Of a stretch of 58,642 nucleotides of DNA, positions 51,744-58,642 are shown in pieces. The notes beneath the pieces were generated by a model. The model had not been told where the DNA came from and did no database searches. It was given only the letters and a program-made list of their open reading frames with translations. Position 1 is the first letter of the stretch; every line of letters starts with the position of its first letter. The DNA lies in contig NZ_JAVKPH010000025.1 of assembly GCF_031432425.1 (NCBI RefSeq), positions 1-58,642 of the forward strand, read 5' to 3'. Made by a program: the position numbers and the translations under genes. The stretch comes from Ruixingdingia sedimenti. GTDB lineage: Bacteria > Pseudomonadota > Alphaproteobacteria > Rhodobacterales > Rhodobacteraceae.

Positions 51744-51893
51744 ATGAAAGCGCTCGTCTATCAGGGACCCGGCAAGAAAGACTGGGTCGAAAAGGCAAAA
51801 CCTGTCATTGAAAAACCCACCGACGTGATCGTGCGGGTGACCAAGACCACGATTTGCGGCACCGATCTTCATATCCTGAAGGGGGATGTGCCT
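51744..51893 (+). pseudogene. 5' fragment of a zinc-dependent alcohol dehydrogenase gene
   Basis: From ATG 51744 (GGAGGAAACGAG upstream) the frame reads MKALVYQGPGKKDWVEKAKP, then TTICGTDLHILKGDVP, the start of a zinc-type dehydrogenase with the first zinc cysteine. After about 50 residues homology stops at 51893, where a putA fragment begins on the other strand. Only the 5' part of the gene is left. Confidence 0.75.
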
Positions 51894-52100
51894 GGAAAGC
51901 CCGTATTCGGCCAGGAACACCTCCATCAGCCCCGGCCTGGTCGCCCCCCGGATGCGGCGGACCAGATCGGCCCCGGCCGCGGCGATGGCGGCGCGGTCCT
52001 CGGGGCCGAGCGCGGCCTGATCCAGCAGGCGGCGGACCAGCGCCTCCTCGTCGGTCAGGGACCCTTTGGCGATGATGTCCCAGGGGGGAAGGTCGGTCAT
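51894..52100 (-). pseudogene. putA: 5' fragment of putA (proline dehydrogenase)
   Basis: On the minus strand, ATG 52100 opens MTDLPPWDIIAKGSLTDEEA and continues to ATRPGLMEVFLAEYGLS, the start of bifunctional PutA. After AEYGLS the sequence breaks at about 51894 and continues into the dehydrogenase fragment. The divergent regulator gene at 52207 supports the identification. The remaining 1000 or so codons of putA are gone, so proline catabolism by this copy is lost. Confidence 0.75.
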
Positions 52101-52206
52101 GGCGCACTCCTCGGCTCGCGGCGGCAGGATACAGCCGAAGCGGCGGGCTGTTTTCCCGGAATATGCGTGATATGCAGCCGGAACGACCGATTTTCCGGAG
52201 AAGAAC

Positions 52207-52668
52207 ATGGCAAACGGACCGCAGGGATTCGACCGTTTCGACCGGGCGATCCTGGCCGTGCTGGCCGCCGAGGGGCGGATCAGCGCCACCGAGCTGGCCC
52301 GCCGCATCGGCCTGTCGAAAAGCCCGACCCAGGCGCGGATGAAGCGGCTGGAGGAGGCGGGGGTGATCGCCGGCTACCGCGCCGTCCTCGACCCGGTGAA
52401 GATGGGGCAGGCCCATGTCGCCTTCGTCGAGGTTCGGCTGTCCGACACCCGCGAGGCGGCGCTGCGGGCCTTCAACAGGGCGGTGCTGGCGGTGCCCGAG
52501 GTGGAACAGTGCCACATGATCGCCAGCCGCTTCGACTATCTGCTGAAGGTGCGGACGGCGGACATCGCCGACTACCGCCGGGTGCTGGCCGAACGGATCA
52601 GCGCCCTGCCCCATGTCGCCTCGACCTCGACCTATGTGGCGATGGAGGCGGTGAAGGAGACGCAGTAG
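52207..52668 (+). CDS. putR: PutR-type Lrp/AsnC transcriptional activator
   Basis: A 153-residue Lrp/AsnC regulator. The helix-turn-helix is ISATELARRIGLSKSPTQARMKRLEEAGVIAGY (about 24-56), followed by the ligand-binding domain (VAFVEVRLSDTREAALRAFN, SRFDYLLKVRTADIADYRRVL). It stands divergent from the putA start, so it is probably PutR, which activates putA with proline. The target gene has been cut, so its role here is unclear. Confidence 0.8.
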   Translation: MANGPQGFDRFDRAILAVLAAEGRISATELARRIGLSKSPTQARMKRLEEAGVIAGYRAVLDPVKMGQAHVAFVEVRLSDTREAALRAFNRAVLAVPEVEQCHMIASRFDYLLKVRTADIADYRRVLAERISALPHVASTSTYVAMEAVKETQ

Positions 52669-52776
52669 CGGGCGGGGAAACGGATTCGGGCGGCGGTTTG
52701 GGAGGCCGGATCGACCGGCTCCCCCCGACCGCACCCCGACACCCCGGCAAGGGCCGCAGGATGCTTCCCGCCCAGC

Positions 52777-52862
52777 TGGTGCCCGCGGCCGGACTCGAAC
52801 CGGCACGGCCTTGCGGCCCAGGGAGTTTAAGTCCCATGTGTCTACCATTCCACCACGCGGGC
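52777..52862 (-). tRNA. tRNA-Leu(TAA)
   Basis: On the minus strand GCCCGCG at 52862-52856 pairs with CGCGGGC at 52787-52781, followed by ACCA to 52777. The anticodon loop CTTAAAC gives TAA. A long variable arm and the TTCGAGTC T-loop fit a class II leucine tRNA. It lies between putR and scoA. No integrated element borders it directly. Confidence 0.93.
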
Positions 52863-52955
52863 GGGCGGGCGCACCATAGCGGAGCCGCGGGCCGGGGGAA
52901 GCCCTTCGGCGTGCCGGCTGTCGTTTTCGGCGCCCCGGATGCCGCGGCGCGGCAA

Positions 52956-52985
52956 TTGACAAGCCCGCGCATGGCCCCCTTTATG
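52956..52985 (+). promoter_or_regulatory. Probable promoter of scoAB
   Basis: TTGACA at 52956-52961 and TTTATG at 52980-52985 stand 18 bases apart, in the gap upstream of the scoA start at 53012. The -35 box is perfect; the -10 is a weaker match. The run of G at 53000-53006 is the ribosome-binding site. Confidence 0.55.
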
Positions 52986-53011
52986 GGGCCAGGAGTTTGC
53001 GGGGGGTATCC

Positions 53012-53716
53012 ATGAACAAGGTCTATCCGGGCGCCGGGGCGGCGCTTGAGGGGCTGCTGAAGGACGGAATGCTGATCGCGGCCGGGGGATTCGGGCTGTG
53101 CGGCATCCCGGAACTGCTGATCGCGGCGATCCGCGACAGCGGCGTCAAGGAGCTGACGGTGGCCTCGAACAACGCCGGCGTCGACGGCTTCGGGCTCGGC
53201 GTGCTGCTGGAGACGCGGCAGATCCGCAAGATGATCTCCTCCTATGTCGGCGAGAATGCCGAGTTCATGCGCCAGTATCTCAGCGGCGAGCTGGAGCTGG
53301 AGTTCAACCCGCAGGGCACGCTGGCCGAGCGGATGCGGGCGGGCGGCGCCGGCATCCCCGGCTTCTATACCGCCACCGGCGTCGGCACCGTGATCGCCGA
53401 GGGCAAGGAACACCACGACTTCGACGGCAAGACCTATATCCTCGAACGCGGCATCGTCGCCGACCTGTCGATCGTGAAGGCGTGGAAGGCCGACCCCTCG
53501 GGCAACCTGGTCTTCCGCAAGACCGCGCGCAACTTCAACGTCCCCGCCGCCACCTGCGGCCGGGTCTGCGTGGCGGAGGTGGAGGAGATCGTGCCGCTCG
53601 GCTCGCTCGACCCTGACGCCATCCACCTGCCGGGGATCTATGTCCACCGCATCGTCACGGGCAAGCACGAGAAACGGATCGAACAGCGCACGGTGCGCAA
53701 GCGGGAGGCGGTGTGA
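53012..53716 (+). CDS. scoA: 3-oxoacid CoA-transferase subunit A
   Basis: A 234-residue subunit. LKDGMLIAAGGFGLCGIPELLI and ELTVASNNAGVDGFGLGVLLE carry the CoA-transferase family I pattern; the second half has GIVADLSIVKAWKADPSGNLVFRKTARNFN. With subunit B it moves CoA from succinyl-CoA to acetoacetate in ketone-body and polyhydroxybutyrate breakdown. ATG 53012 was chosen because GGGGGG precedes it. The stop overlaps the next start (ATGA). Confidence 0.9.
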   Translation: MNKVYPGAGAALEGLLKDGMLIAAGGFGLCGIPELLIAAIRDSGVKELTVASNNAGVDGFGLGVLLETRQIRKMISSYVGENAEFMRQYLSGELELEFNPQGTLAERMRAGGAGIPGFYTATGVGTVIAEGKEHHDFDGKTYILERGIVADLSIVKAWKADPSGNLVFRKTARNFNVPAATCGRVCVAEVEEIVPLGSLDPDAIHLPGIYVHRIVTGKHEKRIEQRTVRKREAV

Positions 53717-54354
53717 TGTCGGACGTGAAGGGTTGGGACCGCAACGGCATTGCGGCACGGGCGGCGCAGGAGCTGCAGGACGGCTGGTATGTCAACCTCG
53801 GCATCGGCATCCCGACGCTGGTGGCGAACTACATCCCCGCAGGCGTGAACGTCACCCTGCAGTCGGAGAACGGGATGCTGGGCATGGGCCCCTTCCCTTA
53901 CGAAGGCGAGGAAGACCCCGACCTGATCAACGCCGGCAAGCAGACCATCACCGAACTGCCGCAGACCGCCTATTTCGATTCGGCGACCTCCTTCGCCATG
54001 ATCCGCGGCGGCAAGATCGCCATGGCGATCCTCGGCGCGATGGAAGTGGCCGAGAACGGCGACCTGGCGAACTGGATGATCCCGGGCAAGCTGGTCAAGG
54101 GCATGGGCGGGGCGATGGATCTGGTCGCCGGCGTCGGCCGGGTGGTGGTGGTGATGGACCACACCTCCAAGCACGGCGAGTCGAAGGTGCTGAAGCGCTG
54201 CACCCTGCCGCTGACCGGCAAGGCGGTGGTGAACCGGATCATCACCAACCTCGGCGTCCTCGACGTGGTGCCGGGCGGGCTGAAGATCGTGGAACTGGCG
54301 CCCGGCGTCACCGAGGAAGACCTGCGCGCCGCGACGGAGGCGACGATTGTCTGA
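53716..54354 (+). CDS. scoB: 3-oxoacid CoA-transferase subunit B
   Basis: A 212-residue subunit with the glutamate motif LQSENGMLGMGPFP, whose Glu forms the CoA thioester, and VMDHTSKHGESKVLKRCTLPL. It works with the A subunit encoded just before, overlapping by one base. The stop overlaps the start of the small GNAT gene. Confidence 0.9.
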   Translation: MSDVKGWDRNGIAARAAQELQDGWYVNLGIGIPTLVANYIPAGVNVTLQSENGMLGMGPFPYEGEEDPDLINAGKQTITELPQTAYFDSATSFAMIRGGKIAMAILGAMEVAENGDLANWMIPGKLVKGMGGAMDLVAGVGRVVVVMDHTSKHGESKVLKRCTLPLTGKAVVNRIITNLGVLDVVPGGLKIVELAPGVTEEDLRAATEATIV

Positions 54355-54640
54355 GGACCACCAGGTCAGCCGCGAGCACGGGACGACGAAGGGCCGCTTC
54401 GTCCTCCGCCGCGGCGGCGAGGAGGCGGAGCTGACCTATTCCGTCACCACGCCCACGCTGGTCATCGCCGACCACACCGGCGTGCCCGACAGCTTCCGCG
54501 GCACCGGCGCCGGGCTGGCGCTGGTGCAGGCGCTGGTGGCGGCAGCGCGGGCGGAGGGCTTCAAGGTCGTGCCGCTCTGCCCCTTCGTGAAGGCGCAGAG
54601 CCGGAAGCATCCCGAATGGGCGGACGTGTTCGCGGGCTGA
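54347..54640 (+). CDS. Small GNAT N-acetyltransferase (YjdJ type)
   Basis: A 97-residue protein of the single-domain GNAT_YJDJ kind: short strands, then the acetyl-CoA loop FRGTGAGLALVQALVAAAR and the conserved PLCPFVKAQSRKHPEW. It starts at TTG 54347 inside the end of scoB, so it is translated with the CoA-transferase genes. The substrate is unknown. Confidence 0.75.
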   Translation: MSEDHQVSREHGTTKGRFVLRRGGEEAELTYSVTTPTLVIADHTGVPDSFRGTGAGLALVQALVAAARAEGFKVVPLCPFVKAQSRKHPEWADVFAG

Positions 54641-54648
54641 CAGGTCGC

Positions 54649-54667
54649 AGGGGGGCGCTGCCCCCCT
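54649..54667 (+). terminator. Strong GC hairpin after the scoAB operon
   Basis: AGGGGGGC (54649-54656) pairs with GCCCCCCT (54660-54667) across a three-base loop. It is followed by CCCCGGGATATTT at about 54687-54700, a repeat often seen between genes in rhodobacterial genomes. It probably ends transcription of the operon and suggests host-derived DNA here. Confidence 0.55.
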
Positions 54668-54837
54668 CGCCCGTTCCGGGCTCACCCCCCGGGATATTTC
54701 CGTCCAGAAAGAGGGGCGGTTAGGACCTTCTTAACCCCTGCTGCCGCAATCTGCCCTTGCGGTGCAGGCTGGGAAGCCGATGACCGCTCCAGGAAGAGGC
54801 GCGCTCCGCGGCTGGAGCAATCCCCCGGTGAGTTCTG

Positions 54838-54998
54838 AGGACAGCAGGCTCGCGACGTGCCCGCCCGTGGTCGAGTATGGCCGCGAGCTCCAGGCGCGGG
54901 CGGCCGACGAACTCCATCTGCTGCCAGAGGGGTCGGCTATCGCTGGAATGCTCGCCGATTACAGCGTCATGCGCGACCAGGCACGGGCATGCCGGTGA
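54838..54998 (+). pseudogene. 3' fragment of an o-spanin (Rz1-like) gene
   Basis: A frame ending at TGA 54996-54998 reads CPPVVEYGRELQARAADELH, then LPEGSAIAGMLADYSVMRDQ and ends ARACR. This is the C-terminal pattern I know from Rz1-like lipoproteins of alphaproteobacterial phages. No signal peptide or lipobox precedes it here. It may be the missing end of the Rz1 broken at 50048, split off by the insertion of about 4.8 kb of other DNA, or part of another lost prophage. Confidence 0.5.
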
Positions 54999-55110
54999 AA
55001 TCCGCGCCGGGCCCAGCCCTCAGGAAGCGCCGGACGTCTCGACCAAAGGGCATCGCCCGGCCCGGATCACAGTTTGACGGTCTCAAAGAGCGGCAGGGAG
55101 TCGCTACAGG

Positions 55111-55263
55111 TCAATCAGGGCAGTTGCCGCTCCTCATGCCGCAAGCAGAAACAGGCGTGGTTTGGGTGTTGGCTATTCCCGCTCCGGTCTCCGCCGTCGC
55201 CCTGTGCAACTGAAACACCTGCTTCGCCAAGTGCACGCCGATGATCGAGACTTCCTTCGTCAT
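55111..55263 (-). pseudogene. IS110-family transposase N-terminal remnant
   Basis: On the minus strand ATG 55263 (AGGAGGATATGGCA upstream) opens MTKEVSIIGVHLAKQVFQLH, the start of an IS110/IS1111 transposase with the first acidic/His region (the usual GLDIAK is GVHLAK). The similarity fades after about 22 residues and a stop follows at 55111. Only a remnant is left. The neighbouring stretch 55264-55491 shows no gene. Confidence 0.6.
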
Positions 55264-55491
55264 TGCCATATCCTCCTGATCCTGTCTGGATCACTGTGGC
55301 ACAAAAGTGCCGTCAGGAGGGGCTACCCAACCCATCATCAGAGTAGGCGTATCAGAGAAGAACGGCCCCGAGGGTTTCCGACGGAATGTCCATGTTTCGC
55401 GATCAGGACCTCCGTTTCGCGTTTCTTGCACCTGCGCATTCGAAATTTCCGTCGTGTTCAGGTCGGGGGCGGTCGGGAGGCGTGATCCTGC

Positions 55492-56496
55492 TCAGCTTGC
55501 CGATTCCGGTTCGGTCAGATCGTCTGCCGTCCAGCCCAGGGGTGCAGCGTCGTAAGAGGACAGCGCAAAGTCGAAGCCCGCGACACGCGCGCGCAGGGCA
55601 TCGGCCATCTCGCCATCGCCCTCGACCGAGATGCGTATCCAGTCTGTTTCGCTCTCGGCCGGCAAAGCGGTCAGAACCACCGTCGGGCCGTCCGCGACCG
55701 CGGCCCGGATCGTGGCGCCCTCTGCCGGCGCCCCGGTGGCGCGGCGCACATCCGCGAAACTCAGCCCGCCAATCAGCCGGGCGAGGCGGTCGATGTTGCT
55801 GCGGTTGGCCTGCCGCCCCGCGGGCAGCCCGCCCTCGATCTCCAGTGCGCCGTCGCGCCGGACAAGCGTGATGGCCTCGCCTTCGGCGGGGGACAGCACA
55901 AGCCGCGCCACGCGATCGGCTCCGAAATCGGTGAGCCCGCGGTCAAACCAGTCGGCGCGGCGCGCGGGCGGATCGATGCGGGCGCGGGCAAGCCAGGTGG
56001 CGTCCTCGCCGCCGCGGCGCATATATTGCCCGCCGAGCGCACCGCCCAACGTATAGTCGCGCGCACCGATCACCACATCGGCAAGAGGCGCACCGGAAGC
56101 ATCGGCCAGAACCACCTCGCGCCCGGCGCCGCGCGCGGCCCCGGGTGCCGCCAGGGTCAGATCGGCATGGCGGGCGGGGTCGGCGGTTTTCGCCTCGGCG
56201 ATTTCGGCCATGACCAGCGCCCGCACCAGTTCGCGCAGTTTCGCCTCATCCACTGGATAGCCCGAGTCGCGATCGACAAAGCGCCCGTCGTCGCGGGCGA
56301 CGACTATCTCCGCACCATCAGCCGCGCGCAGGGTCAGGCTGGCGATCTCCGCGCTGCGCGCGGCGAGATCGGGGAAAAGTGGCCGCCCCGCCCCGACCGT
56401 GGGTGCTGCGCCATGCCCGCCGATGCCGGTGGCGAGCACTGCAACCAGCGAAATCGTGGTGATGCCTGCCAGAAGCAGAAAGGATTTCGGTGTCAT
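55492..56496 (-). CDS. DUF4340 domain protein of a gliding-type ABC system
   Basis: A 334-residue protein. It begins MTPKSFLLLAGITTISLVAVL, a membrane anchor, and continues ADGAEIVVARDDGRFVDRDSGYPVDEAKLRELVRAL, then FDRGLTDFGADRVARLVLS, as in DUF4340 proteins. These follow Gld-type ABC transporter genes. I chose ATG 56496 for the GGAGGAC in front of it. The upstream partner gene is truncated at 56756, so the operon is probably not functional. Confidence 0.75.
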   Translation of the reverse strand: MTPKSFLLLAGITTISLVAVLATGIGGHGAAPTVGAGRPLFPDLAARSAEIASLTLRAADGAEIVVARDDGRFVDRDSGYPVDEAKLRELVRALVMAEIAEAKTADPARHADLTLAAPGAARGAGREVVLADASGAPLADVVIGARDYTLGGALGGQYMRRGGEDATWLARARIDPPARRADWFDRGLTDFGADRVARLVLSPAEGEAITLVRRDGALEIEGGLPAGRQANRSNIDRLARLIGGLSFADVRRATGAPAEGATIRAAVADGPTVVLTALPAESETDWIRISVEGDGEMADALRARVAGFDFALSSYDAAPLGWTADDLTEPESAS

Positions 56497-56515
56497 CGAA
56501 TGTCCTCCGTCGGTT

Positions 56516-56756
56516 TCAGGCCCCCGCCCGGACAGGCAGGCGGCGCTTGGGTTTTCTGAGGGCAAAGACCAGGGCGACCAGCGCCGCGAGCAGCGGCACG
56601 AGCCCGACATTGAGCGCGGTCACCCGCGATTCCAGCGCCTCGACCTCACGACGCAGGTCGTATTGCACCTGCCGCAACTCCGCCCGCGCGGCCAGAAGAT
56701 CGGCGCGCAGCCGGTCGGTCTCGGCTAGGATCCGGTCGTCGGCCACGGCTGCCTCG
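56516..56756 (-). pseudogene. 3' end of a GldG-like ABC transporter gene
   Basis: The minus-strand frame from about 56756 reads GEAAVADDRILAETDRLRAD, then a coiled coil (RREVEALESRVTALNVGLVP) and a membrane segment (LLAALVALVFALRKPKRR), which fit the C-terminal end of GldG-like auxiliary proteins. The 5' part is missing at the border with the IS5 remnant. It lies just upstream of the DUF4340 gene in the same direction, the normal order. Confidence 0.6.
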
Positions 56757-57038
56757 CCCTACCGTCATGCTGGCCGATCGCGGCTATGACTCTGACAAGA
56801 TTCGCAAACCATGGAAGCGCGCAACGTGGTGCCAGTCATCCCCATGCGCAAGACCCGCAAACAGCGCGTGGCCGTAGATCGCATCCTCTACCGACTGCGC
56901 AACCTTGTGAAGCGCTGCTTCAACAAGTTTAATAACGCCTGTCGCATTGCCGCACGCTACGACAAAGCCGCCAGGAGCTTCCTGGGCTTCATCGACATAA
57001 CCTCGATCGGTCTCTAGCTCTGCCATTTTTCAACATGA
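56757..57038 (+). pseudogene. IS5-family transposase C-terminal remnant, frameshifted
   Basis: The frame opens with VMLADRGYDSDKIRK, then after a probable one-base deletion near 56805 continues in another frame as MEARNVVPVIPMRKTRKQRV, LYRLRNLVKRCFNKFNNACR and RSFLGFIDITSIGL, the end of IS5-family transposases. A TAG at 57015-57017 cuts it before the expected end at about 57038. It truncates gldG and is inactive. Confidence 0.7.
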
Positions 57039-57108
57039 CCTAAGCATATTTTCTTGACACGTGCTGGCCCGATACCCTTACCATGGGTTCCCAAATGCGG
57101 GCGCAGAC

Positions 57109-58578
57109 ATGGCAGAGAGCATCCAGAAGGAGGACTGGGAACGCTTTCGTGCCTTGGGGAGCGTACCCCCAAGCTTACGCGAAATCGTGTTCAGATCCTG
57201 GCTCCGGTCTCGAGATGTCGCGGGGATCGATTCCCTGCGGCGTGCGCCTTGCATTCATCGCGACCGGCTTGACGGCTTGCGTGCCAGCAACACACGACTT
57301 TGGCAGGCAGCACGGACAGCGGTCAACCGCGCGGGCTACATGCTCGACGATGCGGGGGCGATGGTGCTGCTGGCGGACCGTGACGGGGTCATCCTCGACG
57401 CACAAGGCGATACGCGTGTGCTCTCCCGTGGCGAAGAAAACCATCTGAAACCGGGGGGGTGCTGGAAGGAGGATGCCATCGGCACCAACGCGATCGGCAC
57501 AGCGCTGCACGTCGCCAAACCGGTTGCCATCAGCGGAGTGGAACATTTCTGCGAGGCGATCCAGCGCTGGTCCTGCGCCGCTTCTCCGATCAGCAACCCT
57601 CAAACCGGCGAAGTCCTCGGCGTGATCAACATTTCCACGCCTTCTGACGAAAACCTGCGCCATGGCACAGCCCTTTCCGTAAGCCTCGCCGCTCAGATCG
57701 AGGAAGTCCTGCGTGGGATGGAACTGCGAGAACAACATCGGTTGGTCGATCATCTACTGTCGCGCCGCGGGGCGCGTGGTGCCGATATCTTTCTTCTAAA
57801 TCGCTACGGCCAGCCGATCTGGGCCAGCGCGCCCTCCGGGGAGGCGCCAGAGAGGACGATCAGACCGCAGGGTGGTGACGGTGACGTAAGAGAACTGGCC
57901 GAACGGATGCGCAACGCCTTGCCAAGAGCCGATATCGACGTGGTGTCCGACAGCGGCGAACCCATCGGGCTGATCGTGACCCTTTCGCGCAGCAGTCGAC
58001 GCGGCGGCGCAGCGCAAGTCGGACCAGACTTAGAGACGATTGCCGCTTCGGGCGCTGCGATGGCCGCAATTTGCGCTGAGGCTAGGCGTATCCTGGCCAC
58101 GGGCGTGGCGCTGCTGATCAAGGGGCCGGCGGGCAGCGGCAAGGAAACCCTTGCCCGCGCTCTGCATGAGGCCGGGCCGCAGGCCGGCTTGCCGGTCGAG
58201 GTGCTGGATTGCAGCCTGCTGGACGAGGCGGGGCTGCGCGAGGGCACGGCTGCGCAGGCGATGGCGCGGCTTGCAGAAAGCGGCGGTACGCTTATCCTCG
58301 ACGAGCCGGCCGAGACTCCTGCCGATTTGCAGCCGCCCCTCGTGCAGCGTCTGGCGCGGCTTGAACGCGGGGCAGAACGGCCTGTGCAGGTGGTCTGCCT
58401 TTCCTCAGTTTCGCTGTCGGGCCTACTGGCAGAAGGCAGACTGCGCGCCGATCTCTACTTCCGACTTTCGGGCGCCGTGGTGCGGCTGCCCGCGCTGGCC
58501 GAACGCCGCGGTGACCTGGAACAGCTGGTGAAGCGGTTCTCGGAGATCTATTCGGACCGCCGCAAGGGACTATCCTAA
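57109..58578 (+). CDS. AcoR-like GAF/AAA+ regulator, C-terminus cut by an IS
   Basis: A 489-residue remaining frame from ATG 57109. N-terminal half: GAF-type sensor with PSLREIVFRSWLRSRDVAG and MLVLADRDGVILDAQG-like AMVLLADRDGVILDA, then GTNAIGTALHVAKPVAI. C-terminal half: AAA+ with Walker A GPAGSGKETL and Walker B-like LILDEPAE. The GAFTGA loop that contacts sigma-54 is absent. The Fis-type helix-turn-helix is missing: the frame ends at TAA 58576-58578 in the IS256-type end. A longer start at GTG 57061 is possible. The regulator cannot be intact. Confidence 0.7.
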   Translation: MAESIQKEDWERFRALGSVPPSLREIVFRSWLRSRDVAGIDSLRRAPCIHRDRLDGLRASNTRLWQAARTAVNRAGYMLDDAGAMVLLADRDGVILDAQGDTRVLSRGEENHLKPGGCWKEDAIGTNAIGTALHVAKPVAISGVEHFCEAIQRWSCAASPISNPQTGEVLGVINISTPSDENLRHGTALSVSLAAQIEEVLRGMELREQHRLVDHLLSRRGARGADIFLLNRYGQPIWASAPSGEAPERTIRPQGGDGDVRELAERMRNALPRADIDVVSDSGEPIGLIVTLSRSSRRGGAAQVGPDLETIAASGAAMAAICAEARRILATGVALLIKGPAGSGKETLARALHEAGPQAGLPVEVLDCSLLDEAGLREGTAAQAMARLAESGGTLILDEPAETPADLQPPLVQRLARLERGAERPVQVVCLSSVSLSGLLAEGRLRADLYFRLSGAVVRLPALAERRGDLEQLVKRFSEIYSDRRKGLS

Positions 58579-58642
58579 ATTTTGTGCGCTGACGTGGTAA
58601 CTGCTCTCAGAGGAGACCCACGTATGAGCATCGACAAAGACC
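58566..58642 (+). mobile_element. End of an IS256-family insertion sequence
   Basis: GGGACTATCCTAAATTTTGTGC from 58566, an IS256-type terminal repeat, followed by a short leader, AGAGGAGACCCACGT and an ATG at 58624. The element runs out of the window. It breaks the acoR-like gene. Confidence 0.65.
58624..58642 (+). CDS. IS256-family transposase, first codons (partial)
   Basis: ATG 58624 starts MSIDKD and leaves the window. AGAGGAG lies 11 bases upstream. MSIDKD followed by more is the usual start of a subset of IS256 transposases; identification depends on the IS terminus just before. Confidence 0.5.

Overview
The window is high-GC DNA from an alphaproteobacterium, most likely a Rhodobacteraceae member close to Paracoccus or Rhodobacter. 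This rests on codon use, a LexA box of the alphaproteobacterial direct-repeat type, a putA/putR-type gene pair, scoAB, an AcoR-like regulator, and phage tail genes of the Rhodobacter gene-transfer-agent type. Nothing was computed or searched; names rest on recognisable motifs and gene order.

Layout. (1) 1-1016: the end of an IS3-type insertion sequence, a cut gene tail, a repeat pair and a tRNA-Ser(GCT). (2) 1017-5650: a restriction island with an McrB/McrC-like pair on the plus strand, convergent with a DNA methyltransferase carrying a ribbon-helix-helix domain and a GIY-YIG nuclease on the minus strand. (3) 5718-8129: a tightly overlapping large serine recombinase operon. (4) 8253-10436: a LexA-box-controlled pair of genes of unknown function. 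(5) 10549-25255: early/replication module of a siphovirus-like prophage: sigma-like factor, RecA-fold ATPase, Cas4-like exonuclease, SF1 helicase, Toprim/VapE primase-helicase, an iteron-like repeat array, a RuvC-like resolvase, an HNH homing nuclease and two DNA methyltransferases. (6) 25308-48952: packaging, head and tail genes: terminase (large subunit split by a class 3 intein), lambda-type portal, protease, decoration and capsid proteins, tail genes with a -1 frameshift, and a GTA-like tail tip. Two nuclease genes sit backwards inside this late operon. (7) 49114-50048: lysis genes (M15 endolysin, Rz, nested Rz1), broken by an IS1380-family element. (8) 51744-58642: a rearranged chromosomal segment with fragments of an alcohol dehydrogenase and putA, intact putR, tRNA-Leu(TAA), scoAB and a GNAT gene, then a stray Rz1 tail, IS110 and IS5 remnants, a DUF4340/gldG remnant pair, and an acoR-like gene cut by an IS256-type element at the window end.

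How it works together. The serine recombinase presumably integrates the prophage. The SOS-type box suggests that part of the early region responds to DNA damage. The replication genes form one operon with start/stop overlaps, and several of its unrelated proteins share an N-terminal (I/Y)DLN motif. The late genes assemble a long-tailed particle. Loss of the o-spanin and of a recognisable right attachment site suggests that the prophage is trapped. Strongest leads: the SOS-linked two-gene unit, the shared MIDLN tag, an SSB-like C-terminal tip on a zinc-ribbon protein, the class 3 intein in the terminase P-loop, and the reverse-strand nuclease cargo in the late operon.
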